Shown: positions 1 to 8,262, counted from the stretch's first letter. The stretch: 64,000 nucleotides of DNA from Nocardiopsis_C rhodophaea (GCF_039530945.1 NZ_BAAAPC010000016.1:62001-126000), one strand, 5' to 3'. Translations and numbers: made by a program. Notes: generated from the sequence alone by a model not told the origin.

Positions 1-33
1 CTCCGCGACCAGCCCGTGGGCCTCCCGACCGGA

Positions 34-132
34 TCAATGCCCCGCGGGGCCGCCGTTGTCGCGGCGGTCCAGAGCGGTCTGGACGGCCTCGGTCGCCTCG
101 TCCTGGGCCGGAACTTCGGTGGTGTCGTACAT
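34..132 (-). CDS. Possible 32-residue small ORF
   Basis: A short minus-strand frame begins with ATG at 132 and ends with TGA at 34. A GAGAGG ribosome-binding-like motif lies about 9 nt upstream of the start, which is the main reason to take it seriously. The peptide begins MYDTTEVPAQ and ends GGPAGH. It is acidic in the first half, has no Cys, and carries no signal peptide or membrane segment. I do not recognise a family. A short peptide just upstream of genes lying off the left edge could be a precursor of a modified peptide, a leader, or a small standalone protein. It could also be chance in GC-rich DNA. Confidence 0.3.
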   Translation of the reverse strand: MYDTTEVPAQDEATEAVQTALDRRDNGGPAGH

Positions 133-773
133 GGCGGCGATCCTCTCGCTGGGAACGACAGGGAAACTGCTCGACAACGTCGGAGACAGGAATGCAGGAG
201 TGCCGCGCGCGGCTCGGCAGAGGTAAACGCCGACGGATGCGGCACCCGGCTCGGCCGCGATGGTTCACCCCCGGGTAGGCCGGGGCGGCCGTGAGCTCGG
301 GAAAAGTTCGCGCGCTCCGGTGGGATCGCCATACCGGATCGGCCGCCGCCCGAAGTGGTGACTGCGTGTGCGGAAGCCTGGTGCGCCGGGCCGCTGCGGC
401 GTCGTCGCCGTGCGGCCGGTAACTCCTAGGACGACAGACTATCGGATGTCCAATTAATCGGCCAGAGGATCCGCACACTCAGGGGTCCCGTCCGTCACTC
501 TCCGCATCCCCACACCCCGCCGCGTCGACCCGCCTCACCGCCAAGGCCACCACCCGAACCCGGGATTTCGGCTAACCCCATCCGGGCGGTTCCGTCTTTC
601 TTTCCGCTGGTCGGCGGCCCGGTACGGCCGTTTTCTCCCCACTTGGCGTCAGGGCGTTCCGGCGAATCCGCACGGCGTGCGTACACGCGTTTTCCGCGCT
701 CAGCGCCCCGGGAATCCCGAGGGGCGGAACCGGGCCCGGGTTCTTCCCCCAGCGACGCACACGAGGAGTGACA
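133..773. other. Intergenic region, no convincing gene
   Basis: About 640 bases separate the small minus-strand ORF from the secreted-protein gene. Long open frames here on both strands look like shadows of GC bias and have no good ribosome-binding site or recognisable protein. The stretch near 430-480 is locally AT-richer and could hold promoters for either flank, but no clear -35/-10 pair was identified. Confidence 0.5.
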
Positions 774-1307
774 GTGACCCCGACCCCGCACCGCGGATTG
801 GCGAGAAGACCAGGGTGGAGGGCCGCCGCGATCACGGCGGCCGCCGCGGTCCTCGCCGCCGGACTCGCCGCCGCCCCCGCCCACGCGCGGGACATCAGCC
901 ACCTCGACGCGGACGCCCCGCCCGAGGCCGCCCTCGGCCCGCGGGACCCCCGGGCCCGCGCCGCCTTCAGCCCCGCCGGCTGCGTCGGCAGGACCCACAA
1001 CCCGCACAGGGCCTCCCATGCCCGGGGGACCATCAGCGTTGTCGCCAACACCCGCTGCCGACGGACCGTCCCCACTCTCGGGGTCGCGACCGTGCTCTAC
1101 CGCTCGCGCTGGTACGGCTGGGAGAAACGCGGGTCGAGCGGCATGAAAGAGCGACGCTCCCGCCAGTCCGTCAGGGCCAGCGCGGGCTCCCCGACCTGCG
1201 TCGGCGACACCCGCGACTGGCTGGGCTCCTCCTACCACGAGAGCGTCGAGGACGGGACGAGCTATGTGGGCCGGACCTCCCGGCGCCGCAACGACATCAC
1301 CTGTTGA
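774..1307 (+). CDS. Secreted protein with four cysteines, unknown function
   Basis: A 177-residue protein with a twin-Arg-like basic start followed by an Ala-rich hydrophobic stretch and an AHA cleavage-like site near residue 38, i.e. a typical Sec or Tat signal peptide. The mature part is basic and has four Cys, the last being the C-terminal residue, consistent with two disulfides outside the cell. The start was moved to GTG 774 because GAGGAG at 763-768 would overlap the alternative GTG at 768 but sits 5 nt before 774. It is followed 56 nt downstream by a lipoprotein gene on the same strand, so the two may be co-transcribed. I recognise no family; the exported location is the only supported inference. 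Confidence 0.7.
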   Translation: MTPTPHRGLARRPGWRAAAITAAAAVLAAGLAAAPAHARDISHLDADAPPEAALGPRDPRARAAFSPAGCVGRTHNPHRASHARGTISVVANTRCRRTVPTLGVATVLYRSRWYGWEKRGSSGMKERRSRQSVRASAGSPTCVGDTRDWLGSSYHESVEDGTSYVGRTSRRRNDITC

Positions 1308-1363
1308 GCCCGCACCCACCGGTACAGATTGATCCGCCGCCGTCGATCGGGAAAGAAGACGCC

Positions 1364-2044
1364 ATGAGCCTGCTCCGCCCGATCGCGGCGGTGGCCACCG
1401 CGGTCGCCCTCCTCGCCGCCTGCGACCCGCGGCCGACGGCATCACCCGCTTCGTCACCGTCGCGGGGACCCGATGCCGCGGACACCGGCGCGCGCGTCGA
1501 GGCCGTCCCACCGCCGGAGGACGTTCCCCGCGCCTGGTGGGAGAGCGGCTCCGGAGCAGAGCGTGTGCCCGGCGAGCGCGTCTACTCCTCCTGGTTCGTC
1601 GACGGCGAACTGAAGGAGGCCACCGCCGAGGGCGTGGCAGACGACGTCCGGGCTCCCGCCACCGACAGGGTCACGATCGAACTGGCCACCGGCGTGTCAC
1701 CGGTCCGGGTCGACCTCCTCCTGTACGACACGCTCAGCGCGTCCGGCACCCCCACGGGGATGATCGACGAGTACGAATGCGCGCTGACCGACGCGGACCC
1801 CCGCGCTGCCGACGCTGCCGATCCCGACTCCGGTGACGCCGCGCGGGCCGACGCTGGCCCCGGCACCGAGTGCGTCTACCGCACCGGAGACCCCGTCGAG
1901 GTCTCCGCCCAGCTCCCGCCCGAGGTCCGCGTGGTCATCGTCAACGCCGGGTGGTACGTCCCCAGCGAGGAGCGGGAGGCGAACGAGGAAGCGCCGCCCG
2001 AGGTGTCAGCGTCATGGGCGTTCGTCGTGGAGGAGGCCTCCTGA
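1364..2044 (+). CDS. Putative lipoprotein, unknown function
   Basis: A 226-residue protein starting MSLLRPIAAVATAVALLAAC. This is a basic N-terminus and hydrophobic core ending in a lipobox (L-A-A-C, Cys20), so it should be lipidated and anchored on the outer face of the membrane. A Pro/Ser/Ala-rich linker follows, then an acidic domain containing two Cys (in ECALTD and ECVYRT) that could form a disulfide. An AAAGAAG-like ribosome site precedes ATG 1364. The gene lies 56 nt after the secreted-protein gene and converges on serA. No known domain was recognised. Confidence 0.75.
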   Translation: MSLLRPIAAVATAVALLAACDPRPTASPASSPSRGPDAADTGARVEAVPPPEDVPRAWWESGSGAERVPGERVYSSWFVDGELKEATAEGVADDVRAPATDRVTIELATGVSPVRVDLLLYDTLSASGTPTGMIDEYECALTDADPRAADAADPDSGDAARADAGPGTECVYRTGDPVEVSAQLPPEVRVVIVNAGWYVPSEEREANEEAPPEVSASWAFVVEEAS

Positions 2045-2168
2045 CCCCCGCCCGCCGAAGAACGGGGCATCGCCGCCGCCCTCGACTTTCGGCGTCGAGC
2101 ACGGCCTCGGGGTCTTCTTTCTCTCCCCGCGGGGCCGGCCATTGGCGCCTCGGGGGCACACCACACGC

Positions 2169-2196
2169 GGGGCCGCCCGCGTCCAGGGACGGCCCC
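2169..2196. terminator. Weak hairpin between convergent genes
   Basis: Seven-base arms (GGGGCCG / CGGCCCC) around a 14-nt loop lie in the convergent gap between the lipoprotein gene and serA. There is no T-run on either strand, so termination is only a guess. The rest of 2045-2260 shows nothing else. Confidence 0.25.
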
Positions 2197-2260
2197 CGCA
2201 GCGCTCTCCGCCCCGTTGCCGCAGCGCCGCAGCGCCTCACGAGCGGCCGGGGCACGGCCG

Positions 2261-3847
2261 CTAGTCGAGCTCCACCTGGCGGGTGGTCTCGGCCTGGATC
2301 TCGGTGGAGATCGCGTCCAGGGTGGCGTCGGGGATCGCGGAGTCGACGGTGAGCGTAATGAGCGCCGTGCCGCCCTGCTCGTCCCGACTGACCTGCATGC
2401 CCGCGATGTTCACCTGGGCGTCGCCCAGCAGCGCGCCGACCGTGCCGACGATGCCGGGGCGGTCGTCGTACAGGAAGAACGCCATGTGCGCGCTGAGCGG
2501 GATCTCCATGCTGTAGTTGTTGATCTCGACCAGCTTCTCGGTCTGCCGGGGACCGGTCAGCGTGCCCGACACCGAGACCCGCTGGCCGTCGGGCATGATC
2601 CCGCACACGCGGATCAGGTTCCGCCAGTCGGAGTGGTCGCTGCTGGTCACGAGGTTGACCTCGACCCCGCGCTCCTTGGCCAAGAGCGGGGCGTTGACGA
2701 AGGTGACCGCGTCCTCCACGACGTCGCCGAAGGCGCCCTTGAGGGCGGCGAGTTCGACGACCTTGACGTCGTGCGCCGCGATCTCGCCGTGCACCTCCAC
2801 GTCGATGCGCTCGGGGATGCCGCCGGCCACGGCGGTGAAGATGCGGCCGAGCTTCTCGGTCAGCGGCAGGCCCGGCTTGACCTCCTCGGCCACGGTCCCA
2901 CCCTGCACGTTGACGGCATCGGGCACGAAGTCACCGGAGAGCGCGAGCTTGACCGAGCGCGCCACCTGGGTTCCGGCCTTCTCCTGGGCCTCCTCTGTGC
3001 TGGCGCCCAGGTGCGGCGCGACGACCACGCTCTCGAACTCGAACAGCGGGCTGTCGGTGCACGGCTCGCTGGTCCACACGTCGATACCGGCCCCGGCGAC
3101 CCGCCCCTCCTGCAGAGCGCGGTACAGGGCGGCCTCGTCGAGGATGCCGCCGCGTGCGGCGTTGATGATCCGCACGCTCGGCTTGACCTTGTGCAGCGCC
3201 TCGTCACCGATCAGCCCGATGGTGTCCTTGTTCTTCGGCAGGTGGATGGTGATGAAGTCGCTCCGCTCCAGCACCTCGTCCAAGCTCAGCATCTCCACGC
3301 CGATCTGGGCGGCGCGGGCCGGCTGCACGAAGGGGTCGTAGGCGACCAGCTTCATCCCGAACGCCGAGAGCCGCTGGGCCACCAGGGTGCCGATACGCCC
3401 GAGGCCGATAATGCCCAGCGTCTTGTCGTAGAGCTCGACACCCTTGTACTTGGATCGCTTCCACTCGCCCTTGACCAGCGCGGTGTGCGCCGGGGCGGTG
3501 TTCCGTGAGCAGGCGAGCAGCAGGTTAACGGCCTGCTCGGCCGCGCTCACGATGTTGGAAGTAGGCGCGTTGACGACGAGCACACCAGCCTTGGTGGCGG
3601 CGTCGACGTCGACGTTGTCCAGACCGACACCGGCGCGTGCCACCACCTTGAGGTTGGGGGCGGCTGCCAGTGCCTCGGCGTCGACCTGGGTCGCGCTACG
3701 CACGATCAGGGCGTCGACGTCGGCGAGGGCGGGCAGGAGCTCGGATCGGTCGGCGCCATTGGTGTGGCGGACCTCGAAGTCCCCCTCCAACAGAGCGATT
3801 CCAGCGGGCGAGAGTTCTTCCGCGACGAGAACGGAGGGTTTGGGCAC
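2261..3847 (-). CDS. serA: D-3-phosphoglycerate dehydrogenase
   Basis: Oxidises 3-phosphoglycerate to 3-phosphohydroxypyruvate with NAD, the first step of serine biosynthesis in the cytoplasm. The 528-residue length matches the long actinobacterial form. Order: N-terminal substrate-binding part, Rossmann domain with GLGRIG near residue 148, the catalytic Arg/Glu/His region (RIINAARGG, then ASTEEAQ after PHLG), an intervening ASB-type domain, and a C-terminal ACT domain (from about residue 455) that normally senses serine. The start is GTG 3847, with AAAGGA about 8 nt upstream; the frame is open further upstream but that extension resembles no SerA. It lies downstream of ilvBNC on the same strand, separated by a strong terminator, so it is probably its own transcript. 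Confidence 0.96.
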   Translation of the reverse strand: MPKPSVLVAEELSPAGIALLEGDFEVRHTNGADRSELLPALADVDALIVRSATQVDAEALAAAPNLKVVARAGVGLDNVDVDAATKAGVLVVNAPTSNIVSAAEQAVNLLLACSRNTAPAHTALVKGEWKRSKYKGVELYDKTLGIIGLGRIGTLVAQRLSAFGMKLVAYDPFVQPARAAQIGVEMLSLDEVLERSDFITIHLPKNKDTIGLIGDEALHKVKPSVRIINAARGGILDEAALYRALQEGRVAGAGIDVWTSEPCTDSPLFEFESVVVAPHLGASTEEAQEKAGTQVARSVKLALSGDFVPDAVNVQGGTVAEEVKPGLPLTEKLGRIFTAVAGGIPERIDVEVHGEIAAHDVKVVELAALKGAFGDVVEDAVTFVNAPLLAKERGVEVNLVTSSDHSDWRNLIRVCGIMPDGQRVSVSGTLTGPRQTEKLVEINNYSMEIPLSAHMAFFLYDDRPGIVGTVGALLGDAQVNIAGMQVSRDEQGGTALITLTVDSAIPDATLDAISTEIQAETTRQVELD

Positions 3848-3875
3848 AGCTTGATCCTTTTGTGGGTTGCGACGG

Positions 3876-3922
3876 GGCCGCACGGGTGCGGCCTTGGGCA
3901 AACTCCGCGCCTTGGCAAGGCG
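3876..3922 (-). promoter_or_regulatory. Two small hairpins in the serA 5' region
   Basis: Two perfect short hairpins lie 30-75 nt upstream of the serA start. Arms at 3876-3882 and 3887-3893 (GGCCGCA / TGCGGCC, 4-nt loop), and arms at 3908-3913 and 3917-3922 (CGCCTT / AAGGCG, 3-nt loop). Their position would place them in an untranslated leader if transcription starts above 3922. No T-run follows, so attenuation is not supported; they could affect RNA stability or be incidental. Confidence 0.3.
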
Positions 3923-4039
3923 GGCCGCATGGCCGTCAAAAGTCTAGTCCGCAGGTCGGGAAACCGATATGCATGGGTGGCGGTACGGCCCGGACCGGCC
4001 CCGGCGAACGCGTCCGACACTGCTCCAGCCTGCCAAAAG

Positions 4040-4067
4040 CCCCGGGAGCGACGGATCGCTCCCGGGG
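4040..4067 (-). terminator. Intrinsic terminator after ilvC
   Basis: A perfect 12-bp stem (arms 4040-4051 and 4056-4067) with a 4-nt loop is followed on the minus strand by CTTTT. It begins 17 nt beyond the ilvC stop and should end the ilvBNC transcript before serA. Confidence 0.85.
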
Positions 4068-4083
4068 CCCGCCGCTCGGGGAA

Positions 4084-5079
4084 CTAGCCCTTGAGCCAGC
4101 TCATCAGCGGGCGCAGCTCGGCGCCCACCTGCTCGATCTGCTCGTTCTGCTCGACCTCGCGGCGCTTCTTGAAGGTCGGCTGCCCAGCGTCGAACTCGGC
4201 CATGAGCTCCTTGGCGTAGCTGCCGTCCTGGACCTCGCGGAGGATCTTGCGCATCTCCTCGCGGGTCTGCTCGGTGATGACGCGCGGGCCGCGGGTGTAG
4301 CCGCCGTACTCGGCGTTGTCCGACACCGACCAGTTCATCTTGGAGATGCCGCCCTCGTACATGAGGTCCACGATGAGCTTCAGCTCGTGGAGGCACTCGA
4401 AGTAGGCGATCTCCGGCTGGTAACCGGCCTCGACGAGCGTGGCGAAACCGGCCTTGATCAGCTCCTCGGTGCCGCCGCACAGCACGGCCTGCTCACCGAA
4501 GAGGTCGGTCTCAGTCTCCTCCTTGAAAGTGGTCTTCAGCGCGCCCGCGCGGGTGCCGCCGATGCCCTTGGCCCACGACAGGGCGAGGTCCCAGGCCTGG
4601 CCGCTGGCGTCCTTCTCCACCGCGACGAGGCACGGCACACCGCGCCCCGCCTCGAACTGGCGGCGGACCAGGTGGCCGGGGCCCTTGGGGGCGACCATGG
4701 CGACGTCCACGCCCTCGGGCGGCTGGATCAGACCGTAGCGGATGCTGAAGCCGTGCCCGAAGAAGAGCGCGTCGCCCTGCTGCAGGTTGGGGGCGATCTC
4801 GTTGGCGTAGAGGTCGCGGTGGATGTGGTCCGGGACCAGGATCATGATCACGTTGGCCTCGCGCGCGGCCTCGGCCGGAGTGACGACGCGCAGGCCCTGC
4901 TCCTCGGCCTTGGCCCGGCTTTTGGACCCCTCGGGAAGGCCGATGCGGACGTCCGCGCCGGAGTCCCGCAGCGACAGGGCGTGCGCGTGCCCCTGGCTGC
5001 CGTAACCGATCACGGCGACCTTGCGCCCCTGGATGACGCTCAGATCGGCGCTGTCGTCGTAGTACATCTCTGCTGCCAC
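4084..5079 (-). CDS. ilvC: Ketol-acid reductoisomerase
   Basis: Isomerises and reduces 2-acetolactate or 2-aceto-2-hydroxybutyrate with NADPH and Mg2+, the second step of valine, leucine and isoleucine synthesis. At 331 residues it is the short class I form. The N-terminal Rossmann domain has GYGSQG near residue 26. The C-terminal knotted domain carries the metal-binding acidic residues in the LFGEQAVLCGG and FECLHELKLIVDLMYEGG segments. GTG 5079 is preceded by AAGGAG at about 9 nt spacing. It is the last gene of ilvB-ilvN-ilvC, about 90 nt after ilvN, and is followed by a strong terminator. It is probably controlled with ilvB by the leader attenuator. Confidence 0.97.
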   Translation of the reverse strand: MAAEMYYDDSADLSVIQGRKVAVIGYGSQGHAHALSLRDSGADVRIGLPEGSKSRAKAEEQGLRVVTPAEAAREANVIMILVPDHIHRDLYANEIAPNLQQGDALFFGHGFSIRYGLIQPPEGVDVAMVAPKGPGHLVRRQFEAGRGVPCLVAVEKDASGQAWDLALSWAKGIGGTRAGALKTTFKEETETDLFGEQAVLCGGTEELIKAGFATLVEAGYQPEIAYFECLHELKLIVDLMYEGGISKMNWSVSDNAEYGGYTRGPRVITEQTREEMRKILREVQDGSYAKELMAEFDAGQPTFKKRREVEQNEQIEQVGAELRPLMSWLKG

Positions 5080-5169
5080 TTCGGCGTGCTCCTTGTTTCA
5101 GTGCTTCGTCGTCGGCCCGTGGCGGCCGGCGTGAACGGTGATGTGCGGCTCGCGGGGTGGTCCAGCCCG

Positions 5170-5694
5170 TCAGGCGCTGCGCTCCACCGGCCGCAGGGAC
5201 CGGTCGGTGATCGACCGCGGCCCGCGGCCGAGCGCGACCAGCCCGGATTTCACCAGTTCCTTGATGCCGAACGGCTCTAGATTGCGGATCAGCGCTTCGA
5301 GCTTTTCCGGCTTTCCGGTGGCCTCGATGACGACCACGTCCGGGCTCACATCGACGATGTCGGCGCGGAACAGTTCGGCCGTCTGGATGACCTGCGCACG
5401 GCTGGCGGCGTCGGCCTTGACCTTCGCCATCAGGAGTTCCCTGCGCACCGAGGCGTCGTTGTCCATCTCGACGATCTTGATGACGTTGACCAGCTTGTTG
5501 AGCTGCTTGGTCACCTGCTCCAAGGGGTGGCGGTCGCAGTTGACCACGATCGTCATCCGGGACAGTCCCTCGTATTCAGTGGTACTGACGCTGAGGGAGT
5601 GGATGTTGAACCCGCGGCGGGAGAACAGCGCCGAGGCGCGAGTGAGAATGCCCGGCGTGTCTTCCACGAGGACGGAGAGCGTGTGCTGGCTCAT
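5170..5694 (-). CDS. ilvN: Acetolactate synthase regulatory subunit
   Basis: Small subunit of acetohydroxyacid synthase; it activates IlvB and confers feedback inhibition, usually by valine. The 174-residue length is typical. An N-terminal ACT domain begins LSVLVEDTPGILTRASALFS, with the effector-contact GFNIHSLSV segment near residue 30. The second half is the C-terminal ALS_ss domain. ATG 5694 lies 24 nt after the ilvB stop, so the two are in one operon and probably translated together; an AAGGA motif stands upstream of the start. Confidence 0.96.
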   Translation of the reverse strand: MSQHTLSVLVEDTPGILTRASALFSRRGFNIHSLSVSTTEYEGLSRMTIVVNCDRHPLEQVTKQLNKLVNVIKIVEMDNDASVRRELLMAKVKADAASRAQVIQTAELFRADIVDVSPDVVVIEATGKPEKLEALIRNLEPFGIKELVKSGLVALGRGPRSITDRSLRPVERSA

Positions 5695-5718
5695 GGGAGG
5701 TGTCCTTGTAGCCCTTTC

Positions 5719-7485
5719 CTATTCCTCGTCGTCATCCCAGTTCGGCGCGAGGTCGCGCGCGTACTGGATCTGGTCGTTGCTGACACCCGGGCCGACCATC
5801 GGCCAGACCATCGCGTCGTGGTTGACGATGAAGTCGACGACGACCGGTGCGTCGTCGACGGCCATGGCCTTCTCGATGGTGGCGTCGATATCCTCGGCGC
5901 GCTCGCAGCGGAGTCCGACACAACCGTACGCCTCGGCGAGCTTGACGAAGTCCGGGACCCGGACCTTTTCCCGCTCCTTGGGCGCGGTATGCAGGTTGGT
6001 GTTGGAGTACCGGCCGTCGTAGAACAGGGTCTGCCACTGGCGGACCATGCCGAGGTTGCCGTTGTTGATGACCGCGACCTTGATCGGGATGCCCTCGATG
6101 GCGCAGGTCGCCAGCTCCTGGTTGGTCATCTGGAAGCAGCCGTCGCCGTCGATCGCCCACACGGTCTGGTCCGGGTTTCCGGCCTTGGCGCCCAGTGCGG
6201 CCGGGACGCAGAAGCCCATGGTGCCCAGGCCGCCGGAGTTCACGAACGAGCCCGACTGCTCGTAGTTGATGAACTGCGCGGCCCACATCTGGTGCTGGCC
6301 GACGCCGGCGATGTAGGCGGCTTCCGGGCCGGCGATCTCGCCGAGGCGCTTGATGACGCGCTGGGGCGCGAGGCAGCCGTCGTCGGGCTCGTCGAAGCCC
6401 AGGGGGTAGTTATCGCGCAGCCGCCCGAGCTGGTCCCACCAGGCCGAGTAGTCGCCGTGGCGGCCGTTGGCCTGGTTGTTGCGGACGGAGACGACCAGAT
6501 CGGCGAGGACCTCGCGGCAGTCGCCGACGATCGGGACGTCGGCGTGCCGGTTCTTGGAGATCTCCGCCGGGTCGATGTCGGCGTGCACGATCTTGGCGTC
6601 CGGAGCGAAGGTGTCCAATTTGCCGGTGACGCGGTCGTCGAACCGAGCGCCCAGCGCGATGATCAGGTCGGCCTTCTGCAGCGCGCCGACGGCGGCGACC
6701 GTGCCGTGCATGCCGGGCATGCCCACGTGCTGCGGGTGGGAGTCGGGGAAGACTCCGCGCGCCATAAGCGTGGTGACGACCGGCAGGCCGGTCAGTTCGG
6801 CCAGCACCCGCAGCTCCTGGGAGGCTCCGGCGCGGACCACGCCGCCGCCGACGTAGAGGACGGGGCGGCGGGCCTCGGCGATCATTCGCGCGGCCTCGCG
6901 GACCTGTTTGCCGTGCGGCTTGGTGACGGGACGGTAGCCCGGCAGGTCGAGGCGCTGCGGCCAGTTGAAGGCGGTCGAGGACTGCAGGGCGTCCTTGGCG
7001 ATGTCCACCAGGACCGGTCCGGGGCGGCCGGTACCGGCGATGTGGAACGCCTCGGCGATCGTCCGGGGGATGTCGGCGGCGTCGCGGACGAGGAAGTTGT
7101 GCTTGGTGATCGGCATGGTGATGCCGCAGATGTCCGCTTCCTGGAACGCGTCGGTGCCGATCGCCTGGCTCGCGACCTGGCCGGTGATGGCGACCATCGG
7201 AACCGAGTCCATGTGGGCGTCGGTGAGGGGGGTGACGAGGTTGGTCGCACCGGGGCCGCTGGTCGCCATGCAGACGCCGGGGCGCCCGGTGGCGTAGGCG
7301 TATCCCTCGGCCGCGTGACCGGCGCCCTGCTCATGCCGCATGAGGACGTGCCGGACCTTGGTGGAGTCGTAGAGGGGGTCGTAGGCGGGAAGGATCGCTC
7401 CACCGGGAATCCCGAAAACCACGTCCACGCCGGCGTGCTCCAGCGACCTGATGAGCGATTGGGCTCCGGTCATCTGCTCGGTCAT
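5719..7485 (-). CDS. ilvB: Acetolactate synthase catalytic subunit
   Basis: ThDP-, Mg2+- and FAD-dependent enzyme condensing pyruvate with pyruvate or 2-oxobutyrate, the first committed step of branched-chain amino-acid synthesis. The 588-residue protein has the three ThDP-enzyme domains. The catalytic Glu lies in the N-terminal RHEQGAGHAAEGYA motif, and the C-terminal ThDP motif runs GDGCFQMTNQELAT ... NNGNLGMVRQWQ. ATG 7485 is chosen over the adjacent GTG 7488 because AAAGGA lies at 7 nt spacing from the ATG. The gene is first in ilvBNC and is preceded by a leader peptide and terminator that should attenuate transcription when charged branched-chain tRNAs are plentiful. Confidence 0.97.
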   Translation of the reverse strand: MTEQMTGAQSLIRSLEHAGVDVVFGIPGGAILPAYDPLYDSTKVRHVLMRHEQGAGHAAEGYAYATGRPGVCMATSGPGATNLVTPLTDAHMDSVPMVAITGQVASQAIGTDAFQEADICGITMPITKHNFLVRDAADIPRTIAEAFHIAGTGRPGPVLVDIAKDALQSSTAFNWPQRLDLPGYRPVTKPHGKQVREAARMIAEARRPVLYVGGGVVRAGASQELRVLAELTGLPVVTTLMARGVFPDSHPQHVGMPGMHGTVAAVGALQKADLIIALGARFDDRVTGKLDTFAPDAKIVHADIDPAEISKNRHADVPIVGDCREVLADLVVSVRNNQANGRHGDYSAWWDQLGRLRDNYPLGFDEPDDGCLAPQRVIKRLGEIAGPEAAYIAGVGQHQMWAAQFINYEQSGSFVNSGGLGTMGFCVPAALGAKAGNPDQTVWAIDGDGCFQMTNQELATCAIEGIPIKVAVINNGNLGMVRQWQTLFYDGRYSNTNLHTAPKEREKVRVPDFVKLAEAYGCVGLRCERAEDIDATIEKAMAVDDAPVVVDFIVNHDAMVWPMVGPGVSNDQIQYARDLAPNWDDDEE

Positions 7486-7535
7486 CACAAGATCCTTTGG
7501 AGAGGGCGGGTGGTCGGTCGATTGTGCCTGGCAAC

Positions 7536-7570
7536 AAAAAACCCCTCACCGCCGACGTGCGGTTGAGGGG
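7536..7570 (-). terminator. ilvB attenuator terminator
   Basis: On the minus strand CCCCTC pairs with GAGGGG and ACCGC with GCGGT across a 6-nt loop (one bulged A), stem 7570-7542, followed directly by six T (7541-7536). It lies between the leader peptide and ilvB, where an attenuator terminator is expected. A competing upstream stem (7607-7599 with 7580-7572, GCGCGCAGC / GCTGCGCGC) overlaps the end of the leader ORF. Confidence 0.85.
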
Positions 7571-7591
7571 AGCGCGCAGCGAATGACCTGG

Positions 7592-7642
7592 TCAGCTGGC
7601 TGCGCGCCGACCAAGTACGAGAATGAGGAAGTTGCTCTGCAC
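7592..7642 (-). CDS. ilvB leader peptide
   Basis: A 16-codon frame, GTG 7642 to TGA 7592, encodes MQSNFLILVLGRRAAS. The run Leu-Ile-Leu-Val-Leu is the regulated amino-acid set of the operon, and the ILVLG core resembles the leader peptides predicted in front of ilvB in other actinobacteria. No Shine-Dalgarno site precedes it, but a plausible promoter ends just upstream, so it is probably translated from a leaderless transcript. Ribosome stalling at the branched-chain codons would let the upstream stem be remodelled and prevent the terminator at 7536-7570 from forming. Confidence 0.85.
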   Translation of the reverse strand: MQSNFLILVLGRRAAS

Positions 7643-7649
7643 GGTGTTA

Positions 7650-7679
7650 ACAATGGCCGAGCGCACACCAGCCCGTCAA
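7650..7679 (-). promoter_or_regulatory. Candidate promoter of the ilvBNC leader transcript
   Basis: TTGACG at 7679-7674 matches the -35 consensus in five of six positions. An 18-nt spacer leads to CATTGT at 7655-7650 as a weak -10; overlapping TTGTTA is an alternative. Either choice places transcription start at or next to the leader GTG at 7642, consistent with a leaderless mRNA. Confidence 0.5.
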
Positions 7680-7803
7680 CCGAAACACGTTTTTGTCTCA
7701 CGATGTGACATGTGATGCTCACCATACGGTTGCACGGTGGAGCGGGCGGAACGGCGGTGCCCCGACGGATTCCCGCCGGGGCACCGGAGTGGGGTGAGGG
7801 AGG

Positions 7804-8208
7804 TCAGGCGCCGAGCTTCGCCACAAGGCGTGCTGACAGGTCGCGCAGCTCGACGAGGTTGGCATCCATCGCATCCAACCGCTTGTTAGTCTTCCGCTGC
7901 TCCTTCTCCACAGAGCTCAAGCGGCTGTCCATGGAGTCCATTCGTCCCTCCATAGAATCCAGACGCTTGTTGGTGCGCTTCTGCCCCTTATCCAAGGTGT
8001 CCAGACGCTCACCAACCTTTTCGAATTGCTCCTGCGCCTTCTGGTCCCGACGCTCAGCCGCCTCCTCACGGTTGGAGGCAACCTGCTCGATCAGCCTCAG
8101 ACGATCATCAACGATGCCCTGCCAGAGACGAGTCTGGTCAGCGACAACCTTCCGAGCGGTCTCCATCTCTTCGAGTCGGCCGACCCGCTGTTCAATGCTG
8201 TTGGACAT
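7804..8208 (-). CDS. Small coiled-coil protein, unknown function
   Basis: A 134-residue, strongly charged protein that is almost entirely predicted coiled coil. An imperfect heptad-rich repeat occurs twice near the C-terminus (KRTNKRLDSM and RKTNKRLDAM), separated by short MDSMDSRL-type units. There is no signal peptide or membrane span. GAAAGA lies about 9 nt upstream of ATG 8208. Base composition is lower in GC than in the neighbours, and codon use is less biased. Proteins of this type may be structural, tail-fibre-like or partner-binding; none of these can be chosen from sequence alone. It stands alone between ilvB and a GGDEF-EAL gene. Confidence 0.7.
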   Translation of the reverse strand: MSNSIEQRVGRLEEMETARKVVADQTRLWQGIVDDRLRLIEQVASNREEAAERRDQKAQEQFEKVGERLDTLDKGQKRTNKRLDSMEGRMDSMDSRLSSVEKEQRKTNKRLDAMDANLVELRDLSARLVAKLGA

Positions 8209-8233
8209 GCTGTATCTTTCGCAGTGGTAGGGG

Positions 8234-8262
8234 CGCCCCCGCAGGCAATGCCTGCGGGGGCG
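8234..8262 (-). terminator. Strong palindrome downstream of a GGDEF-EAL gene
   Basis: Fourteen-base perfect arms (8234-8247 and 8249-8262) around one central base would fold as a long GC hairpin. It lies 53 nt past the GGDEF-EAL stop and just upstream of the coiled-coil gene, so it most likely ends the former transcript. No T-run follows on the minus strand. Confidence 0.55.

Noticed and set aside
495..1511. 338-residue minus-strand frame over two exported-protein genes
   Set aside because: It is antisense to two genes with clear export signals, has no ribosome site, and its Arg/Gly/Pro-rich content is typical of GC-bias shadow frames.
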